A DNA stretch of 64,000 nt from contig NZ_JADFCM010000008.1 of the NCBI RefSeq assembly GCF_015234585.1, positions 744,001 through 808,000 of the forward strand. Reading direction: 5' to 3'. Under the pieces are notes generated by a model. It saw nothing but the letters and a program-made list of their open reading frames with translations, was not told the origin of the DNA and ran no database searches. This document shows, piece by piece, positions 60,489 to 64,000 of the stretch. The DNA is from Pseudalkalibacillus hwajinpoensis (lineage in GTDB: Bacteria; Bacillota; Bacilli; Bacillales; Guptibacillaceae). Position 1 is the first letter of the stretch, and each line of letters starts with the position of its first letter. The position numbers were made by a program, and so were the translations under genes.

Positions 60489-61877
60489 ATGAATGACTCG
60501 AAGCAGTTAACAACCACTTCAGAAACATCTCTATTTATTGTTCTCCTTGTCTTTAGCATACTTACTTATGTAGTTCTGTTTTTCTCAGTAATTGGAATGG
60601 CGATTATTGGAGTTTTATGGTTTATATCTTTTTTTAGTCACGGCTTGTTTATAGGAAACATTCGTAGTAATGGCGTTAAAATAACGGAATACCAGTATTC
60701 ACATATCGATCAGAGAGTACGTGATTTATGTAAACGAATGGAGATTGAAAACGTTCCAGACGTCTATGTCATTGAGTCGGCAGGCATGCTGAATGCATTT
60801 GCAACAAGGTTACTAGGTAGGAACATGGTCATTCTTTATTCTGATATTTTTGAGCTGATTGAAGAAAATGCTGAAGAAGAAGTTACGTTTATTATTGCTC
60901 ATGAGCTCGCACATATTAAACGAAATCACATTTTAAAACAACTTCTGCTTCTACCTGGAAATGTGATTCCGTTTCTGGGATCTGCCTATTCTAGAGCGTG
61001 TGAATATACGTGTGACCGAATGGGAGCTTACTACATAAATAGCGGTGAGAAGGCAGCAAATGGATTGATCATTCTTGCCGTTGGAAAACGGCTATACCAG
61101 AGTGTGAACAAAGACGCTTATATAACACAGCTTCAATCTGAGAAGAGTTTTTTTGTTTGGTTAAGCGAATGGCTTTCAACTCATCCCCCTTTACCGAAAA
61201 GAATTGCTGCTGTAGAGTCGTTTATGGAACTGAGGGAAAAGACTCCATTTCCTGCTCCTCGTAAGAAATTAGTAATCCTTTCACTAATTACGCTTATGCT
61301 CTTTATCGGTGGAATAGGTACAGCCGTTATGATAGCAGAAGTTGTTATTCCTTCGATCTCATCAGCATTCGACGATGAGCTTGCGTTATTTGACGAGGCT
61401 ACTGGCGTGACACCTCTTATGGAAGCCATAATTAATGAAGATGATCTCGCCTTTCAGTCTCTTATAGATAAGGCTGATCTTGAAGCAACTGACTCAGATG
61501 GCTGGAATGCTTTACATTATGCAGCTGAGCATTCAGAAAATGATAAGATGTTTCAAGCGCTCCTTGATCGTGAAATGAATCCAAATGCCGTTGATTTATA
61601 TGGGACAAGTGCCTTAATGATTTCGGTTCAAAATGGCTATGTTTCTAAAGTGAATCGTCTATTAAAGGCAGGTGCTGATCCAAACATGGCGGACATTGAT
61701 GGCTGGACGCCTCTTATTTATGCTGCTTATATGGAACCTAATAATCGGAACGAAATGTATAATCTGCTCCTTGAAGCTGGGGCAAACCCCGCTTTGCAAG
61801 ACGAAGAGGGGTATACTGCAATTGACTATGCACGAGATGCGAGAAATGAAGAAGATGTAAAAATTTTGTCTCAATAA
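60489..61877 (+). CDS. M48 family metalloprotease fused to ankyrin repeats
   Basis: The 462-residue membrane protein has two N-terminal membrane segments (about 14-52) and an M48 (HtpX-like) zinc protease domain with HELAH at 138-142 and the third ligand in ACEYTCDRMGAYY. A further membrane segment lies near 258-285. Four to five ankyrin repeats fill the C-terminus (about 305-460; GVTPLMEAIINED, GWNALHYAAEHSEN, GTSALMISVQNGY, GWTPLIYAAYMEPN, GYTAIDYARDARNE). The ankyrin part may recruit substrates. AAAGGA lies 16 nt upstream, so initiation is weak. Confidence 0.88.
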   Translation: MNDSKQLTTTSETSLFIVLLVFSILTYVVLFFSVIGMAIIGVLWFISFFSHGLFIGNIRSNGVKITEYQYSHIDQRVRDLCKRMEIENVPDVYVIESAGMLNAFATRLLGRNMVILYSDIFELIEENAEEEVTFIIAHELAHIKRNHILKQLLLLPGNVIPFLGSAYSRACEYTCDRMGAYYINSGEKAANGLIILAVGKRLYQSVNKDAYITQLQSEKSFFVWLSEWLSTHPPLPKRIAAVESFMELREKTPFPAPRKKLVILSLITLMLFIGGIGTAVMIAEVVIPSISSAFDDELALFDEATGVTPLMEAIINEDDLAFQSLIDKADLEATDSDGWNALHYAAEHSENDKMFQALLDREMNPNAVDLYGTSALMISVQNGYVSKVNRLLKAGADPNMADIDGWTPLIYAAYMEPNNRNEMYNLLLEAGANPALQDEEGYTAIDYARDARNEEDVKILSQ

Positions 61878-61944
61878 TGATAGATTCATAGGAAATTTAG
61901 TTTTCTGGCACGAATGATTATTAATAATGAAAGGTGGAGTTTGA

Positions 61945-62433
61945 ATGAAAGATGCTCAATTACTAAAACAATTTACTTTTTGGCGATATCGAACACTCCA
62001 AGCGCTTGATGCTGTTACAGAGGAGCAAGCAGATGTTCTTCCTGAGGGATTTACGAACACAGTGCGATGGAATTTAGGCCATGTACTTGTCACTGCAGAA
62101 TTTGTTCTAAATCGTTTTACAGAGATGGAGAAGAGTCTTCCACTAAACTATTCCGCATTATTTAAAGCTGGTACACGACCTGGTGATTGGACGGAAGAGC
62201 CGCCATCACTTACTGAGATAAAGCATTATTTAATAGAGCAGAATAAAAGAATAAGTGAGTTAGAAGGAAAACTGAGCGAGTCCCTTCAAAGTGACTTTTC
62301 TATTGGTTCCTACCTTACTCTTGAAACAGTAGGAGAACTTATTCTGTTTTTGATGAATCATGAAAATCTTCATTTAGGAACAATTAGTGGGATTAAACGT
62401 GCTCAGGGTATGAAAGAACTGTGGAAAAAATAA
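61945..62433 (+). CDS. DinB-family protein
   Basis: The 162-residue four-helix protein carries the DinB/YfiT-type metal histidines: NLGHVLVTAEFVLNRF (about 47-62) and NHENLHLGTISGIKR near the C-terminus. Members of this fold include thiol transferases and damage-inducible proteins; the substrate is not known here. ATG behind AAAGGTGG. It is monocistronic with a terminator. Confidence 0.85.
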   Translation: MKDAQLLKQFTFWRYRTLQALDAVTEEQADVLPEGFTNTVRWNLGHVLVTAEFVLNRFTEMEKSLPLNYSALFKAGTRPGDWTEEPPSLTEIKHYLIEQNKRISELEGKLSESLQSDFSIGSYLTLETVGELILFLMNHENLHLGTISGIKRAQGMKELWKK

Positions 62434-62451
62434 ACTGTATGAGTACAGCTT

Positions 62452-62482
62452 AAAACACGTGCAAAAAGCACGTGTTTTTTTG
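62452..62482 (+). terminator. Intrinsic terminator of the dinB-like gene
   Basis: AAAACACGTGC (62452-62462) and GCACGTGTTTT (62468-62478) with further T. Confidence 0.88.
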
Positions 62483-62519
62483 TTTTTTATAAATTATTAC
62501 AAAAAAATATAGAATGTAT

Positions 62520-62553
62520 AACCTGTGATTTGTGCAATTCACAGGTTTTTTAA
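62520..62553 (+). terminator. Second intrinsic terminator, upstream of the zinc-repeat gene promoter
   Basis: AACCTGTGA (62520-62528), 10-nt loop, TCACAGGTT (62539-62547), T-run. It lies before the promoter of the glyoxylate genes and probably insulates them. Confidence 0.75.
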
Positions 62554-62562
62554 TTTTCCTAA

Positions 62563-62581
62563 AAAAAGGTTGAACCTTTTT
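62563..62581. promoter_or_regulatory. Perfect inverted repeat over the -35 box (operator candidate)
   Basis: AAAAAGGTT-G-AACCTTTTT is a 9-1-9 perfect inverted repeat, centred at 62572, that includes the TTGAAC -35 hexamer. A repressor or activator binding here would control the downstream operon. Confidence 0.55.
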
Positions 62582-62599
62582 AAAAAGTTGTTATATAAT
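62570..62599 (+). promoter_or_regulatory. Sigma-A promoter of the glyoxylate-shunt operon
   Basis: TTGAAC (62570-62575), 18 nt, TATAAT (62594-62599). The start point would be about 62606, 42 bp before the zinc-repeat gene. Confidence 0.75.
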
Positions 62600-62647
62600 A
62601 CTAACAAATAAAACAAATTGTATTATAACAGATGGAGGGAAGCAAAA

Positions 62648-62794
62648 ATGGATTGTTATACGTGCTATGGAAATGGTGAATTGGAATGTCCGCATTGTCA
62701 TGGAAAAGAAAGAAAAAATGAAGGGTGTCACCACTGTGAAGGTGAAGGATGTGTTGGATGTCATCGCTGCAACAGTAGCGGCAGACTTGAATAG
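62648..62794 (+). CDS. Mini DnaJ-type zinc-repeat protein (CxxCxGxG x4)
   Basis: A 48-residue frame starts with ATG behind GGAGGG (62635-62640). It contains nine cysteines, with four copies of the DnaJ zinc pattern: CYTCYGNG, CPHCHGKE, CHHCEGEG and CHRCNSSG, plus an extra cysteine at 35. Two zinc centres are therefore expected. No J domain or substrate-binding domain is present, so it is not DnaJ. It is the first gene of the promoter-driven unit before the malate-synthase-like gene (11-bp gap), which suggests a role in assembling or regulating those proteins. That role is inference. Confidence 0.8.
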   Translation: MDCYTCYGNGELECPHCHGKERKNEGCHHCEGEGCVGCHRCNSSGRLE

Positions 62795-62805
62795 GAGGGG
62801 ATGTT

Positions 62806-63876
62806 GTGCTGGATGAAACTTTAGAAAGCGCTTACGATCAAAAAAGCCATTTACTAACTCTTGAAGCGATGGTGTTTCTAGAAAATCTTCAACGTCATTC
62901 ACAGTCAATACAGCAGCTGATACAAGAAGAATTAAACAGAGAAGACTTCTTTGAACAAAAAATTCTCTTACCCGAAACGAAATCAATCCGTGAAGCGAAT
63001 TGGGAAGTTAAACCAGTTCGGAAAGATCTACAAGATCGAAGAGTCATCGTGAAACAATCCGTTATCGACATTGAAAATGGTTCTTCAACAATTAATGCAG
63101 GGGCAAATTTACTTATTGCAGACTTTTCGGATGAAGCAATGTCTTTTGATCAGCGTATGCGAGCAGCACAAAATCTAAAAGAACTTATTCAGCAAGAACG
63201 AGTTAAAGAGAATGTATATCCTACAGCCTTCATGATCGCAGTAAACAATAGAAAGAATGAAGATAACTATAGTGGTATAGAAATCCCAGATAACCTTATT
63301 GATTTTGGACTTTATGTTTTCCATAATACGACTGAATTATTGAAGCTTGGTTCTGCTCCATATGTTTGTTTGAAAGGCGTTTCTTCTTATCGAGAAGCTA
63401 GCTATTGGAATAACATTTTTTCTTTTACAGAAAAGGAAATGAATCTCTTTCAAGGAACGATCAAGGCCACTGTCACAATTGATCAAAACAATATGAACCA
63501 GAGTGAGGAAATACTTTATGAATTACGTGATCATTGCGCTGGTCTCCATTTTGAATCTGAAGGTGTTGAAAGTATAAACGATTTAACGCGGTTTGTGATT
63601 AGCGTAGGACATAAGCGAAAGACACATGTCATTGTGGAAGATAAGATCATGAGAAATAATGATCGCGATGATGAGAAAATTGTGAATGGGGAAATGTTTG
63701 AACGGGGGACACGGGAAGTAATTGAAGGATTTGATGGAAAGTGCTTCACAGATACTAATCTGATTCCAATGATGAAGGCGATTTGGAATCACTATATGCC
63801 TGAACCGAATCAGATTTGGAAAATGAGGCATGAGTACTCGGCATTTGATAGCTTGAATCATTCGAAAGTGATCTAA
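62806..63876 (+). CDS. Malate-synthase-like protein lacking catalytic motifs
   Basis: The 356-residue protein starts with GTG behind AGGAGGGG (62793-62800). It aligns by eye with the N-terminal two thirds of malate synthase A (about 530 residues): ILLPETKSIREANWEV, PVRKDLQDRRV, NAGANLLIADFSD, LIDFGLYVFHNTTELLKLGSAPYV, EILYELRDHCAGLHFE, and MPEPNQIWKMRH. The RPRGWH arginine motif, the WDY metal-binding aspartate after RDHCAGL and the C-terminal catalytic aspartate region are absent. It is probably a non-catalytic or altered homologue. It is followed by isocitrate lyase, so a glyoxylate-shunt association is likely. Confidence 0.75.
   Translation: MLDETLESAYDQKSHLLTLEAMVFLENLQRHSQSIQQLIQEELNREDFFEQKILLPETKSIREANWEVKPVRKDLQDRRVIVKQSVIDIENGSSTINAGANLLIADFSDEAMSFDQRMRAAQNLKELIQQERVKENVYPTAFMIAVNNRKNEDNYSGIEIPDNLIDFGLYVFHNTTELLKLGSAPYVCLKGVSSYREASYWNNIFSFTEKEMNLFQGTIKATVTIDQNNMNQSEEILYELRDHCAGLHFESEGVESINDLTRFVISVGHKRKTHVIVEDKIMRNNDRDDEKIVNGEMFERGTREVIEGFDGKCFTDTNLIPMMKAIWNHYMPEPNQIWKMRHEYSAFDSLNHSKVI
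62822..62836. promoter_or_regulatory. Candidate cre (CcpA) site inside the malate-synthase-like gene
   Basis: TAGAAAGCGCTTACG resembles the cre consensus WTGNAANCGNWNNCW with two mismatches and the symmetric GAAAGCGCTT core. Its position early in the coding region fits a roadblock type of carbon catabolite repression. Confidence 0.35.
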
Positions 63877-63921
63877 GAAAGAAGCATGACCAAATACCAA
63901 CATATCCAGGGGGAAATAATG

Positions 63922-64000
63922 ATGACAAAGCAAACAGGAGAAACACTTCAAGAAAACTGGAACCAGGACCGTTTTAAAGGAATTGAACGCCCATATTCAC
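63922..64000 (+). CDS. aceA: Isocitrate lyase, N-terminal part (cut by window end)
   Basis: The first 26 residues read MTKQTGETLQENWNQDRFKG, then IERPYS, matching the conserved isocitrate lyase start (L-Q-x-x-W-x-x-x-x-R-x-x-G-I-x-R-P-Y-(S/T)). The enzyme cleaves isocitrate to glyoxylate and succinate. Two adjacent ATG codons (63919, 63922) follow a GGGGG Shine-Dalgarno. It lies 45 bp after the malate-synthase-like gene, probably in the same transcript. Confidence 0.82.
   Translation, partial: MTKQTGETLQENWNQDRFKGIERPYS

Noticed and set aside
1..64000. Mobile elements, CRISPR arrays, tRNA or rRNA genes
   Set aside because: No transposase, integrase, regular repeat-spacer array, tRNA cloverleaf or rRNA sequence was recognised.

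Overview
The window looks like chromosome of a spore-forming member of the Bacillaceae (Bacillus in the broad sense). It has strong AGGAGG-type ribosome binding sites, frequent GTG and TTG starts and intrinsic terminators after most transcription units. It also carries Firmicute markers: a tricistronic GerA-type germinant receptor, a Spo0E-type phosphatase, sporulation-type orphan histidine kinases, FbpA and the YknWXYZ, SwrC and MntABCD systems. I see no rRNA, tRNA, CRISPR, insertion sequence or prophage. The exact genus cannot be fixed from the sequence alone.

Layout. 1-4.6 kb: the tail of an unknown gene, a GNAT acetyltransferase with a LOG-family phosphoribohydrolase, an acyl-CoA ligase, and nanoRNase NrnB. 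4.7-8.9 kb: a 67-aa protein resembling sigma region 3 behind a sigma-B-type promoter, then yknWXYZ behind a sigma-W-type promoter. 8.9-14.2 kb: RecQ, a DUF421 protein, FbpA, a Spo0E-like phosphatase, zinc-independent L31 with a structured leader, a small sigma factor and tiny genes. 14.2-18.5 kb: TetR regulator YerO and the divergent RND pump SwrC, with palindromic operators between them. 18.6-25.7 kb: two RsbR-like STAS proteins, a stand-alone SigI C-terminal-like domain, a HAD dehalogenase, signal peptidase I, a CAP protein, AlkD and a SEC-C protein. 25.8-35.4 kb: two histidine kinases, an LCP cell-wall ligase, a YihY membrane protein, an HMA protein, a polysaccharide deacetylase, two nucleobase permeases and a universal stress protein. 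35.4-40.9 kb: the pentose phosphate genes rpiA, gndA and zwf. 41-47.3 kb: a lipoprotein, a CtaM-like protein, deoD and the gerXA-XB-XC operon. 47.3-54.4 kb: an NAD(P)-binding oxidoreductase, an M20 amidohydrolase followed by a GAF-PucR regulator, an MHYT-like/PAS histidine kinase, and an Xre regulator overlapping a universal stress gene. 54.5-58.8 kb: manganese transporter mntABCD with an MntR-like box. 59-64 kb: a DUF1206 protein, a thioredoxin-like protein, an M48 protease-ankyrin fusion and a DinB protein. The window ends in a putative glyoxylate-shunt operon.

The most unusual region is this last operon. A 48-aa protein made of four DnaJ-type CxxCxGxG zinc repeats, too small for routine gene calling, precedes a 356-aa malate-synthase-like protein that lacks the usual catalytic motifs, followed by isocitrate lyase (cut by the window end). 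Its promoter has a perfect 9-1-9 inverted repeat over the -35 box. Other points of interest are the two sigma-factor fragments, a strongly structured intergenic element near 23.5 kb, a probable AUU start codon for alkD, a metal-binding HMA domain missing one cysteine, and candidate small RNAs or leaders.

Many starts were moved inside the longest open frame on the basis of Shine-Dalgarno position; each such case is explained in its entry. Functional names rest on remembered family resemblance and visible motifs, not on database searches.
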